Shown here piece after piece: positions 43,001 through 55,200 of a stretch of 64,000 bases of DNA (position 1 is the first letter of the stretch; each line of letters begins with the position of its first letter). Source of the stretch: Lumbricus rubellus (Eukaryota; Annelida; Clitellata; Crassiclitellata; Lumbricidae); the NCBI GenBank assembly GCA_945859605.1, contig OX243812.1, positions 52,032,342-52,096,341 of the forward strand, read 5' to 3'. The position numbers and the translations under genes were made by a program. The notes under the pieces were generated by a model. The model was not told the DNA's origin and made no database searches. It saw nothing but the letters and a program-made list of their open reading frames with translations.

Positions 43001-45983
43001 TATAGCACCTCTTCAAGATAACCACTCAAAATTGCTCCCGACCCGGCTGTGTCTAAGAAATTCGATTATTGAGATGAGTATAAAGCAGAACAGTTTGTCC
43101 TTCTTGTTAGCACACGTAGCTTGAAATTAAAGGGCGCTCCAAATGATTGGATTCGAAATAGAGAAAGCTGACACCACCATCTAGCACTCCCTCACAGATC
43201 TGGAAAGAGGTGCAGCATTCGATTATCTCTCAAACTTTAACAGTGCTGAATAAAATGCATATTTACAACTGTACTTTTGATATTGTTCTCCTTCCAAAGT
43301 TTAGAAGTACACACAACCATCGATGGTACTACGTGAAGGACTTGCTCAAGGTCCCTACGTAATAATTACCTTGGGCTGTTGATGTTGGCACTCTAACCAT
43401 TCAGCCCTATGTGGTGTTATCCTTTTTTCTGCGTTTAGCCGCCAGAGTTGGATGAGTTGCAGTTCTGCCCGGTATCGATCCAGACTATTTGGAAGCTTGT
43501 CGAGATTCCGTTCATTCACCAGGCGAAAATAATCCTGAGATTCATCAAGAAAGTACCCGGTTAGCGCACATGTGTTCAATACTTTGTTAATATCAATGGT
43601 AGGTTATGCAGCCCGAGTTAAATTAGCTGTGGCTGCTTCTGCGGGAGATTTGACACTATATGATGACTGTGTGCAAAAGGATGTAGCACACTGCACAATG
43701 TTTCGATTCGGTGACCTTTGATTTGAAATTTGGTCTGTAAACGTCTACCGTAGTACGGTAGTAGTTATAGGGATAAAAATAGTGATGACCACAATTATAT
43801 TCTCTGCTTGCATTAGATTTAAATTACAACCTACAGGTTTTATAAATTTCGTTGCGGAACATGGTCATTATTTCATCTTAGAAGAAGACATGGTCATCAT
43901 TTCATCCTTGGATATTAATATATGACGGCAAATTTTATTTTCTCGCTGAAGGGTTTTCTACGTTCACAGATATCGTTTGACCGGTTTCAATGCAACTCTC
44001 GTAGCTAATTGTGAAGTGTAGGAAAAATTAAATGGGATTTCATTCAACGCAGTGAATTCAACATCGGCTTATGAGACGCAACAAGAGACATGCATGGTAC
44101 GGTAGACTTTCCCAATGACATATAATTATCTTAAACTGAAGAATAAGACATTTTATTGTCGTTTTTATTTCGAAATCTCCAGGTTTTCGCCAGCTGGCTG
44201 TTGAAGACCAGGTCCAGATTGCTCAAGAGTCTTTGTACCCGATCGTTCTGCTCTACCATTCGAGGTCCTATGATCTGGAGACCGGGGAATTCGATTGGTT
44301 CATCAGCACCGCAAAAGAACGTGACATCATCCTGAACGTTCTAACGCCGTTTCGCACGATGCAGAATCACTTCCGTTCGATCGGTCACATCGTCAAGCGA
44401 CTGAACATGACCGAGGAAGAGCTAGCGTTCGTGGCAGCCATGGCCGTTCTCACAGCTTCAGGTTAATATACACTGACGTGTGTGGATTTACTGTGAATTT
44501 TTATAGCACTTGTCTTATCTGGTCATATCTGTAGTAGCCTACTGTTATTTGTTAACCGATTTTTATTGGGGCTGGTACTGATTAAAAAGCTGATAAATTT
44601 ATATGCGAAATTTATGTAAAGCGTGAAAATTGAGTCAGTTACTAAGTACTTTATTTCCATAAAAGCTTCAATCATTAGGCATGTGGGAGGTTGCTCGTTA
44701 GCGACATACTCGGATCATGGAGTAGAGAGCTGTTTATTGCGATGATAAAGTGTGCAGTTAATTTTTTTGTGATATTGAACATTCTGGGATAAAACATAGT
44801 ACATGTAATTATTTTATCCTGGGATAGAACACATGGTCAATGGACATTGTTTGCCTCAGACGTTTCACACTCATTGTTTACCATTGTTGTTTACTCTGGA
44901 ATTGGGCCGTTTGACATCGTGAAATAAATTGTAAAAAAAGTAATCAAACAGGCCAAAATGAATTGAATAGAATTTTTACCGGCTAATTAACTAGGAATGC
45001 AGCTTTGATATTGACGTGTTGGTTTGCAGAGGGTTCACCACTTCAGTCGGGAAACAGGGTCTGCGAATTACAGGATGAACTGCTCGAGGCATTTGTGTCT
45101 TATCAACAGGAGGGTGAGTTCTCGGTAACATGGTAATTATACAGAACTTTATCCAGTGCCTTCTAGGTACCTGTCGTTTGTTAGCGTTATAGTGCCATGT
45201 TAGTTGGGAGCACTACTTGTTGCTGTGTTGAGAAGAACACGTGACTTTCAAATGCTCATCATGAGCACCAGGCTGCCTCAGAGAGCTGTTCATTTCTGTT
45301 GAAGGTCATCGTGTTCAGTGACCCTAAAGATATGGTGATCTTGCGCTTTAGTACGATGATTTCGGTGCATGCTCGTGTTTGGAGCATCTACTTGTATTAG
45401 TCTATATAATTAATTTCACGAACTATTTTGTCACAGACTGCTCCAGAAACGTTTTAAAGCCATCTTAGATGCTCCTTTTAAAGTTAGATTGCTGTGTTAA
45501 GTGGCCTGGTGTAGTTCCTAAAAGGTGCTTTACAGGTAGCCATACACACACACGCGTGCGCGCACACACACACATACAGACAAAGTAGTTTTGGTTCTGA
45601 GTGAGCTAGTGGGTGCGTAGTCTGCTGAATTTTGTGCCAACGTAGTTTTCCGAAGTAGAAAAATCTTGGAGTCATTCATAATTGTCACTCTTTCTTATCT
45701 AGAGTGCTTTAGTTTGCTTCTTATTTATTTTGTTCCCGGTTTTATTTTGGGACGTTTGTGGTTATTATGACGGTCTGTGCTTGTCTTTTCAGCTTCCGGT
45801 GGCAGTCCGAGTCAGAGGCGAATTGGAGAGCTACTCGCTCGCTTGCCCGAGCTGAAGCGAGCCAACATCGAGCATCGGCTGATTGTGGCTCAGGTCCAGC
45901 AGCTGATTCCCGAGATTGAGATGAGCAGCCTCTACCAGGAGATCTTTCTTTCTGGTCGAGACGGCGTTTCGAACATCAGGTGA
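37025..45983 (+). CDS. Nuclear receptor with two DNA-binding domains (2DBD-NR)
   Basis: A nuclear transcription factor assembled from nine exons: 37025-38161, 38633-38780, 39355-39467, 40085-40232, 41287-42467, 43439-43559, 44183-44461, 45030-45113, 45793-45983. They total 1,133 codons with consistent phases. A Ser/Asp-rich N-terminus contains a sumoylation-like IKEE near residue 370-region. DBD1 (356-428) starts YECQVCGD and has all eight zinc cysteines and P-box CEACKK. After a 16-residue linker, DBD2 (445-515) has P-box CEGCKG followed by FFRR. A long hinge exon (516-909) begins with basic SVKRR. The ligand-binding domain (910-1133) has helix 1-3 sequence, [12 protein letters not shown], and an AF-2 motif LYQEIF near 1117-1122. 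Two DBDs plus one LBD is the 2DBD-NR class known from flatworms, molluscs and other bilaterians. The start is chosen at ATG 37025 after acceptor TTTTCCAG; upstream coding exons cannot be excluded. Ligand and targets are unknown. Confidence 0.93.
40293..40502 (-). repeat. tRNA-derived SINE, family 1, copy 3 (intronic)
   Basis: It has the same structure as 36761-36967 with a 5-bp insertion (CTTGA) before the B box segment. It lies in the receptor intron after the second DBD exon, antisense to the gene. Confidence 0.85.
42540..42970. repeat. Intronic repeat with CC/GG-rich blocks
   Basis: Segments such as TTGCACCTAGACAGAGGGCTACCAGG and TTGTGCCTAGGCGCAAGGCGACCAGG (here broken by differences) recur within the receptor intron after the hinge exon, facing CTACCCAGTGGGG-type DNA. 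Origin unknown. Confidence 0.4.
42990..43400 (-). repeat. Degenerate SINE remnants
   Basis: GATATAGCACCTCTTCAAGA with ACTCAAAATTGCTCCCGAC (about 43000-43040) and GTGAAGGACTTGCTCAAGGTCC (43334-43355) match tail and centre of SINE family 1, separated by ~300 bp of other DNA. They lie just before the small LBD exon at 43439. Confidence 0.5.
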
Positions 45984-47633
45984 CAGTGTTGTCGTCGTGC
46001 GTGAAATGACGAATCCATTTTCTTTTGTGATGTTTTGTTGCTCGGAACGGTGAGGTTGTCGCCGTCGTCTTTTGTATGTACATTTCTAATATTGGTTTGT
46101 GACTGTTTCGTCGGTTTTGAAACTGTGTAACTAGGTTCACTTGGTGCTTAGGCCAAGACCGTTGCATTCATGAAACGTGAGGCATTGATGAGCTGACCTG
46201 CTTAGAAGTCCTGGTGTTGGAAGTGATCCTGCAGTGTGAATTGTTATCTATTGCTTACAAAAGAAGAAACAAATCATAGGCCTAACTCGTATTTACGTTT
46301 GTTAAGAATATAATGCGGTGCGCAGTTTACTAGGAAGTCGTCATCTGCTGTATTTATATTGGAAAAGCGTGAAAAAACTTGTTGTTTGTTACATAACCAG
46401 TTGGTGCGGAAATCAATTAATTTGTGATTTTTTTTAAAATTGCCCGGTTTGTTTCGAAATCATGTTTGTGATGTGTTGGCGTCATGTTAGGTAATTTTCT
46501 TCCCAGACAGGAAAGTCAATGTGTCACATGCTGAAGAATGCTGTACATTTTAAGCAGTTTGCTTGTTGTATAAGGAATATGCTTTCAAAAGAAACAGGAA
46601 TTAAACTTTATCCTAACGAGATTCTGTCAGTAGAAGGCCACACGGCAAAGGATTTAAACTGAGCATTTCGACAGATAAGCACTTTGAGTTCTACCATACA
46701 CAGTTAAATTTGAATCCTGTTAGACTTGTTGTTGTCATCTGTTACAACTTTATCATGTAATCTTGCTGTGTGCTTGTTGGTTTTAAATTAATGAACGAAT
46801 ATTATTATTTTTATTATAAATATCAAATCATGTTGCATTTATGACCATTGGTTGACCGTAGAGTGGGCAATTGAAACCCCTTGGTGGTGGACGGTGACTT
46901 TTAGCTTACCTTCACAAAGCAATTACGAGCATGGGCATTTTGCAATTGAAACTGAGTGCCTTAGTGCATTCAGTTATTTGTTCAAAGTATTAGTAATCTT
47001 TTCCTTCAAAATTCAGAGGTACTGGCAGCCCATCCCTAGCAAAACAGATAAATGAAAAGCGGAAACAGTTTACAAAATGCTGGTGCTTGGTACAGATTGA
47101 AATTCGAGCAAAAGTAGCATTTCAGACACTTGCCATATCTTTCATGGACTGCCCTTGGTTATCACACCAGTGTGGAAAACTCTGCCCTAAGGTGTAATTG
47201 TACGATTGCTATAAGAATGAAGATGTCTCTTTTTGTATTTAGAAGCGTGTCAGTAAGACAGCCGGTGCATAATTGGTGAAATTAATCTGTGAGTCGCTTT
47301 AGTTGTAACTAATTTTCATGTGAATTTTTATTCTGTTTTTCTGCTTTTCACAGTAATGATGCTGCTGACAACGGTAGCTGTTACTAGATTCTAAAGTTGA
47401 CAATTTTTAACTTTGTAATAATTCCTCAGGAATTTTGTTAGGTAGAAGTATGGCCAGACAGAAAAGGTCCTGGGGTTGGTGTTGTTCAAGTCTTCACAGA
47501 TCACTGCAGATCGATGATAATAGGTTGTTTTTGGCATGCTGTGGAAGTGTCCTTGGTCAGTGCTGTATAAATATCGAATCACACATCAGAATTTTGGCAT
47601 GGACGATGGGGCGGGGGGATGGGGGATAAGAAA
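45984..47633 (+). other. Presumed receptor 3' UTR and flank
   Basis: No gene is recognised. The receptor 3' UTR should start here; no single convincing poly(A) signal can be picked. A segment at about 46630-46710 (TTTAAACTGAGCATTTCGAC, ACAGATAAGCAC) matches the tail of the SINE-like unit at 47634-47785. Confidence 0.4.
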
Positions 47634-47785
47634 ATTGAATGGTAACGTGCTGACATGAAGATCGGAAGCGTGTGGGTTCGATACCACTTGCCCAATCAAG
47701 CTGCTCAGCCTTCCACTCCGTAGAGTACTTAAACCGGGCATTTGGACAGATAGCTGCTTTGCAGACTGCCATGAAGTTAAATGAG
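47634..47785 (+). repeat. tRNA-like SINE, family 3
   Basis: AATGGTAACGTGCTGACATG (A box region) and GGTTCGATACC (B box) precede a tail TTAAACCGGGCATTTGGACA that recurs near 46650. Confidence 0.55.
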
Positions 47786-47887
47786 TTTCTTCTTTGAGAT
47801 TATTTTGACCAATTCCAACGAATGCCCTGAACACGTTCATTTCACGTGACCTACTGCAGTGGTTTTTTCCTCTCTAACGATAAAATT

Positions 47888-48665
47888 ATCATGCATATAT
47901 ATTATATATGTACACAGTTGTTTTGCAAACATGAATTCCGCACCACAGATACTCCAGACCTTTCATCGAGCAAATTAAAAACTACACAGAAACCCTGTAA
48001 ACGTATTTGCTGCATGTAGCACTGTAGCAGTTAGTCAACAGAGACATTCTGCAAACCATTATAATAATGCCTCGTTTTCAGGATTTCTTGCTTGTTGGCG
48101 CTGTGCGGTCTTGTTTATCCTCAGACGGTGTTTTACGTGTAGAATTCATTCAGCGTGTGTTCTTTGTTATTTTTTTCTCGTCTAAAAAGAGATGCCTCAC
48201 TTTTCAGGATTTGTTTTGTATTTTGTCTTTGATGTGAGTTGTAGTGGACTTTGTAGGTTAAATTCTACGATGCTTTTATTGGACTTTGTAAATAGTTTTT
48301 TTGTGTGTATGCCTAACTACTAACACTTCTATGGTTGATAGAATCTATTCCCAACCAGCTTTCAGATGCTGTGCAAGACATGCTAATTGTACAAATGTAT
48401 CAGTAAATTCAGATGTGGTTGATGGCATAACTAGTGACTGTGAGCAATTAACTTTTTGTGGTAGTTGAGTATGCATGCTAACTGCTAATTATAATGGTTT
48501 GCAGAATGTCTCTGTTGACTAACTGCTACAGTGCTACATGCAGCAAATACGTTTACAGGGTTTCTGTGTAGTTTTTAATTTGCTCGATGAAAGGTCTGGA
48601 GTATCTGTGGTGCGGAATTCATGTTTGCAAAACAACTGTGTACATATATAATATATATGCATGAT
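47888..48665. repeat. Perfect 178-bp inverted repeat with 422-bp spacer
   Basis: The left arm (47888-48065) and right arm (48488-48665) are exact reverse complements over 178 bp by base-by-base reading. The arms begin ATCATGCATATATATT and end CCATTATAAT. No open frame of note and no clear flanking duplication is visible. It could be a foldback transposon with long ends, a recent inverted duplication or an assembly artefact. Confidence 0.9.
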
Positions 48666-51600
48666 CCTTGTGACGTTTGTCTACCATTTTCAAAATGTAC
48701 GCTTGTGCTAGAACAGAATATGACGTTAGTACTGGCATTGCATGATACAGTAGTGTTTTTTTTATTGAATAGACATTTTGTACATGCCAGTTTATAATTA
48801 ACAGCAAAGAAATCGCAACAGAGAAGGAAGCAGCGTACATTGGCTTGTGAGAAGAACCAGTTGAACCAGCAGGATCCATAACCCTACCCTACCCCACCAT
48901 TCAGCTATGCTGTGTAAATGCGATTCCTGCGTTGCTCATTTTAGCACTTCTTTTGCCATTACATTCAAAATGTACGCTTGTACGGTTCACCCTACTAGAG
49001 GCGCTTTATAAATGTTTAAATACAATACAATACATTACTATTTAAAGGGAATTGTTTACAGTGTGTAATACTGTGTATATTCTGTTGGAAGTGCAGTGGG
49101 AACGCCAAAGAAGAGTTATACTGGGATGCATGTATTTTACTGGGTTCTATGCATGTTTTACGTGATTTATCACGTAATGTTTGTTTCGTGGAATACAAGT
49201 CTAGTACAACAGACTAAACATTATGAATTTGGATTACCGGTAATGAAGTTCGGTTGAATATGCACTATGTACTGTAAACAGACACTGCAGCATTGATCTT
49301 TTGTGATTATTATGTTTATAAATTTGCGTATCGTTGTCTGTAATGGGACCTGAACATCTTGACAGTAACTGGCATCTGAATTTCAAATCATGTTGGATAG
49401 ATATAATCGTAGCAATCTGCTTACTGTACGTGACTGTGAAATTTACTGATGTGTAAATAGTGTATAGGAACTTGGTTGGGACGAACCGGGCGTCTAATAT
49501 TACATCGTTGTTATACCCTGATCAAGGCAGCCGATAGACTGTTATTTAATTTCAATAAGCCTCAGACTGTGACGTGCTTTCTGCAGCGTGTACGATATCC
49601 TTTTCACGATGATCACTGCTTTGAGTAGCTCATCTATTCTTTACAATACTAGTTGCATTTTTTTCATTATTTGCAAGACTTGGTGTCACTTTTATCAGTT
49701 GCAGAAAATTTGACTTTGTGAACTTTTTTGATTTAAAATTGAGTACAAATGGATCAGGCCAATTTGTTGTGCAGTGCAATGGTTTGTATGAGTTATTTTA
49801 TTCTTATTTTTATCAATCAATTAATCAAGTTTTTTTTATTGCAGCCAATTGTAACAGTCAGTAAAGCACAATGTAGACAATAGACAAATTACAATATTGG
49901 CTACAATAGGAGCCCAAAAGGGACCAGGATCCCGCTGAGTAGGGTCACTCAAGTTTTAGAAGGGAATATCTAAAATAATGTAAGTTGATTTGATTTGTAT
50001 GTGCATTTGTTATAGCGCCCCTTCAAGCTCTCTCAGAGGGCGCTCCCGACTACAGTGCAGACACTGCATCGGAGTTTCATGCCGAAGCGCTGAGCAATTG
50101 CGTGTCAGCACCACCAGTGTCCACCACAGGTTGTTGCAGGTCATTTGACCCACGTATTGACCTTATCACCTCTCAAAAATTATAAAATTGAAATTGTAAT
50201 ATCATTATTTTAATTTCTTCGACATGTTGAATAACTCTCATAATACTGTATTTCTGTGTCTGCTTTTGTGCTTTTGGTTTTGTTTGCTGGTTATCATTTC
50301 ATTTTGATGAGAAACTCTCTTGTGATTTTATTATTTGTTAGAGGGAGGATCTTGTACTGATCACTAGTTAAACTCAGAATGGCATTATGAACATGTTGGC
50401 ATTATGTTATTCACAGGTATTGGTTAGCTGTCTAGAAGAAAAAATCTTGACGTTTTGTTTCCCCGATACTTTAAATAAAAATATCTTTGTTTATTATCAA
50501 TCAGGATGACAAACCGCTACAAAGCAGACAAAACACAAGCTGACGATTACCGTAGTAGAGTCGTAAGGAAGAGTGTTATGGCATACCGATTCCTGCATGG
50601 TTATCTGTTTGTAATTGATGTTATTATTAACTAGATTTATTTAATTTTGGATAGGTTTTTAAAGAGGATCATAGGTATGATACCTCTCCTATCCTATCAC
50701 CAGAATAGCTTGGTACCATTTTGGATGCAACTTTAATCCACCCAATCGATTGATTAAATCTGTCAAGAGGCTGACATTTTTTGAATAACATGAATATTAT
50801 TAGGATGTTGCAAAAGTCACATTTTAAGAGTATCTAATAATGTTTGTGCACTGCGTAAACATCCGGTTACTGTACATTGTGTACAAAGTTACCTAATATA
50901 TCTCGTTAACTTTGCCATATTTCGTTGTCACAGTTAAGTTTAACCAGCTTGCACAATTTGTTTTTCTCCGTGTACATTTTCGTTGGATGATTTAGCTTTG
51001 CTTTTGAGGGCTTATGTCTGGTATACGGGCCACAGAAATTGGACAGATACTGATAATAAACTACAATGTCACTTGCATGGAAACTTTGTTTCTGTTACCT
51101 TGCTTGACAAGTATGCCTGCTTATGGTTATGTCAGACTGCATGTGGACAACTTTGGAAATGTTTTTTGTTAAAATCGACAGGTTTGGCACTGAAATCCTG
51201 ATCTCCGATTAGCTGTATTCTCGAAAATGGATGCTATGATTCAAAATAATATTGTTAGAAATAATCTCAGGTAAGAGGAACCTACTTGTTTAAATTTCTG
51301 CATGGTGTTCTGTGGCTTTCGCAAGCATAACTGCAGTTTGGATTGTTTTCTAAAAGCGGTGATACACGGTATGTGATGTGTTTGACATAATCTTGTGAAC
51401 AAGCAAAAAATGGGCATTGTCTGTTTAATCAGAGATTTGTCGATTAACTTTTAACTCTTTAACAATGAGCTACATTGAACCTTTTGTGCTATGTCTGCTC
51501 CTCCCATCTTGCTTGCAGTGTTTGGAGTGGGACACCATCACCCAACTATGGCTGTATTTTTTGTACTTCGTGCAAGTCTTGCCCCATTCCATAATGTTCC

Positions 51601-52263
51601 AAGCAGGGTTTAAAGTGGGTAGGAATGGCACTTCCGCTGCTCTCGGATTTTGCGGCCATTTCCACTGCTCACCATGCATAGAACCCAGTAAAACACGTGA
51701 ATACCTTTGGCATTCCGTCTGCTCACCCATTCGTCATTCCCACTGCTCACTCAAATCATTTAGCCACTGGCTCCAAATCATCCGACATTGGCTTTTGAAA
51801 ATTTATACGACTTGCCATTCTTGCAAATTGTTTTCAAGCCATGATTTCACCTTCAAATACTTCATGGTAACACACAAACGCAACACTGGCGGATTTAGTT
51901 TCGTGAGACCGTACGTTTGTGGCACAGAATCAGATATTGACAAAACACGGATCTTCGTTAATTATTATTGCTTACAATTAAATTTGCAACAGGCAAATAA
52001 ATGGTCCCACCAAAATGTCAAGCTCAACTTCCGTGATTTGCATTACAGCCAATTATCTTAACTAATTATCTCGCTGGTACTAACTTGTCTTGGTCAGATG
52101 TGACAAATGAAAAAGTTACAAATTAAAAAGAATTAAAGTTGGCACTAATAAGTAGCATCATGACTGGTTCAGTTATTCTGTAGCAGTGATCTAACGGCAG
52201 AATAACAATGATGCTCGGACTACATCCAGCAAACAATGCAGTTACGTTCGGATATAACTGTGG
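48666..52263. other. Intergenic DNA between receptor and peroxiredoxin genes
   Basis: No gene is accepted. A repeat shared between about 49085-49165 and 51640-51720 (in opposite orientation; CATGCATAGAACCCAGTAAA) is present, and a SINE tail lies at 50001-50101. The 198-codon plus-strand frame at 51465-52061 spans this repeat and shows no domain. The peroxiredoxin 3' UTR should extend left from 52263. Confidence 0.4.
50001..50101 (-). repeat. SINE family 1, truncated (tail only)
   Basis: GTGCATTTGTTATAGCGCCC through CGAAGCGCTGAGCAATTG is present; the tRNA head is missing, as expected for 5' truncation. Confidence 0.8.
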
Positions 52264-55200
52264 CTAGTAATCGGGAGTGAAGCGCAAGTAGTTCTTCCCA
52301 GAAGGCACCTTCTTGACTTCGTGATTTGGAAACAACTTCTTGGCTTCTTCTTCGCTAAGTGTTGGCACAACCATGCAACGATCTCCTGGCTGCAAATAAA
52401 TTTTAACGACCATGAAAATTCCAGTAATTAACAAAAAATTTAACAAAATATCAAAGTACTTCAAAGCATCAGCATAAAGAGCAAAAAATAAGCAAGGCTT
52501 GCCACTTGTAAGTCAATAGTGTTTTAGTTTGGTCTCAACTCTCAAGTTTCACATGTTTGGTGTTTTAGTTATTAGTTTTAGTTATTTTTCCAATTGTCAG
52601 CTTTGATTTTAGTTCATAGAAACAGAAACTTCATTACGGATTAATTTTTCAGTTTAGTTCTAGTTAGTCAATTTTAGTTGTTTAGTTTCCGTCAACAAAA
52701 AAACACCATCCACGACCTGAGAAATGTAATAAAGACGAAGACTAGTATGCAATATCAACATGACTAGCTCACATGATAATAAATTGCATGTTTCTATAAC
52801 CAATTGTCATTTTAAACAAACCAATTAAATTAGATAGTAATTCTAAGCGTACCCTACATGTATAATTGTATATCCGATTACATCAAAGAAAGAAATCATA
52901 TGACTAACTGAATCAATAACGGGAATAATGACTAGGATATGAAGAATTCTTCAAAATAAACATTCTAAAAAGTAATAAATCTAAAATCCCAAACTTGATT
53001 TTTACCCCCTGCCTTTATTGAATGACAAAATCAAACAAAGAGAGCAAAGTATCTATGCATAACCTACCTGCCAGTCAACAGGTGTTGCCACCTTCTGTCT
53101 GGCCGTCAATTTCAGCGAATCAATAGCTCTCAGTATCTCACTAAAACACAAGTAAATGATGTTTTAAGTAACAGCTTCAGCATTGAAAATGTCTCAGATA
53201 AATCAATAGACCATCATCCATAAAGGACATTCACAAAACAACCTAATTACTACCCCCAACCCCGCTTGTCAATACATGGATGAAACTTCTCCTTCCCAAA
53301 CTTGGACATACTTGACAGATGACTGAGATCATGACTCCAGAGTAAGTAAGTATATTCTTTAATATAACTAGCTGCCAAACAGCGCTCTGGTGAACAACTA
53401 TCACAATATAAAACTCACATGAAGCAGGAGTTTCCCCAAGTATCATGAGCTAGAGCAGTGGTTCCCAACCTTTTTTGACTGTAGGGCCACTTTTTCTAAG
53501 TTGGAGGACACGAGGGCCACTTTTCTTTGTTAAAGGACATTACGGCATTTAGGGAGCCACAATGCTAAAATTTAATTAGCTAAAATTAAAGTAGAATGTT
53601 TGATGTTTATAGACTTAAAAATAAAATAATTTGTAATAGAAAAAAATTATATGTTCTATCCTATCCAAATTGTCAATTTTTTCATATATTTTTTGGTAAT
53701 TTTTTGAGAGATGGGTGCCGTTGTTGAGGCCTGGCGGGCCATTTTGTGAGGCCTGGCGGGCCATTTTGTGAGGCCTCGCGGGCCACGGGTTGGGAACCGC
53801 TGAGCTAGAGGAAGCGTAGCTTAATGGATTTCGACCAGCTTTTCCAACAGACTACAATTCTTGAACATTTACTACAATTTCACTTAATGCGACATTCCAG
53901 TACTTTGCCTCAAACACTATGCCAAAGACACCTCACAACAGATAGACAGGGCAAATTTTAAAGTAAAATCTACGAACTTCCACGCTACATCAAAATTATA
54001 CAAATTTTAATAAGTTTTTTTGTCACAGCAGATAGACAGTGCAAGTTTCTTTAAAGCGAAATCTACACAACTTCCAAATTACAACAATTTTTTTAATTTA
54101 AGTTTTTTGTCACAAACATTCTACAACTAACTTGAAGTTTCGTCCCGTAGTTGCTGGGTACAAGATCGACAGCTTGAGGCGTTTGTCCGGTCCAATCACA
54201 AACACCTGAAAAAGTTTGTCTTACGACTCCATGAACTGTGCAAATACATGGCAAAACCCGACCACAGCAAAACGGCTGTGCCCAGTTTAATATTCCAAAA
54301 ACTTGTTCATCAGACAAGTACTACCGGGATAATTCCAGTATCTGTCACAGGGAACAATTCTATTATCTATCATGGGAAACAATTCTATTACCTATCACAT
54401 GGGACAATTCTGTAATCTATCGTGGAGAGTTGGGGACAATACCATAATCTATCATGGGGACAATTCTATTATCCATCACAGGGAACAATCTGTTATCTAT
54501 CATGGGTACAATGCTATAATCTATCATGGTGACAATTCCATTATCTATCATGCAGCTCAGCAGCGAGTCCATCACAGTCTGGCTTGTCTCAGGGTGGATT
54601 CAATAATAGACCGTTTGATAGGATTGGAGAGCAGGGAGGGTGTGTCAAGTGTACGACCAAGTGTAGAAAGTACATGCCCAAACAGGAAGAATCAGGAGGT
54701 GGCCAAATTTTCTGAATTTCTGCATAGCCATACATACTAAATGGAAGGCCTTCTGATGACTGTGGGTAAAATAACGTCAATACTATGCTAACGGTATTAG
54801 TCCAAAATGTAAGTCAAAAGTCAGTCCTACCAGTTGCTAGGTTAGTGTGCTGGTGTGTAAATAGAGAGGCCAAGGTTCAAATCCTGCCATGGCAGAAACT
54901 TGACTTCTACTCCATCTGTACCCCTACCCTACTCAGCCATAATGAGTACCAGGTACACATTTAATGAGTACACATCTGTGGGAAGATGATACTTCAACTA
55001 AGAGGACTGGTCACACGCCCTCATATACAGCCAAGGGCTAAGCAAATAAAGTTACCAACATATAACCATGGCTGCCTCTCGTGGCTTGCTTAAGTGGCCT
55101 GCTCTTCTTCTATCTCTATGCTCCACTTGCTGTATGATGACAACCAGGCTTTTGACAGTATATTTTTAGCATGGATTTAAAAGAGTCCACTGAGATGGCC

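Noticed and set aside
43355..43579. 74-codon minus-strand frame with protein-like composition
   Set aside because: It is the antisense shadow of the receptor's 121-bp LBD exon, which fits phase and homology.
51465..52061. 198-codon plus-strand frame downstream of prdx6
   Set aside because: Spans a repeat also found at 49.1 kb; no domain, AT-rich composition like flanking DNA.
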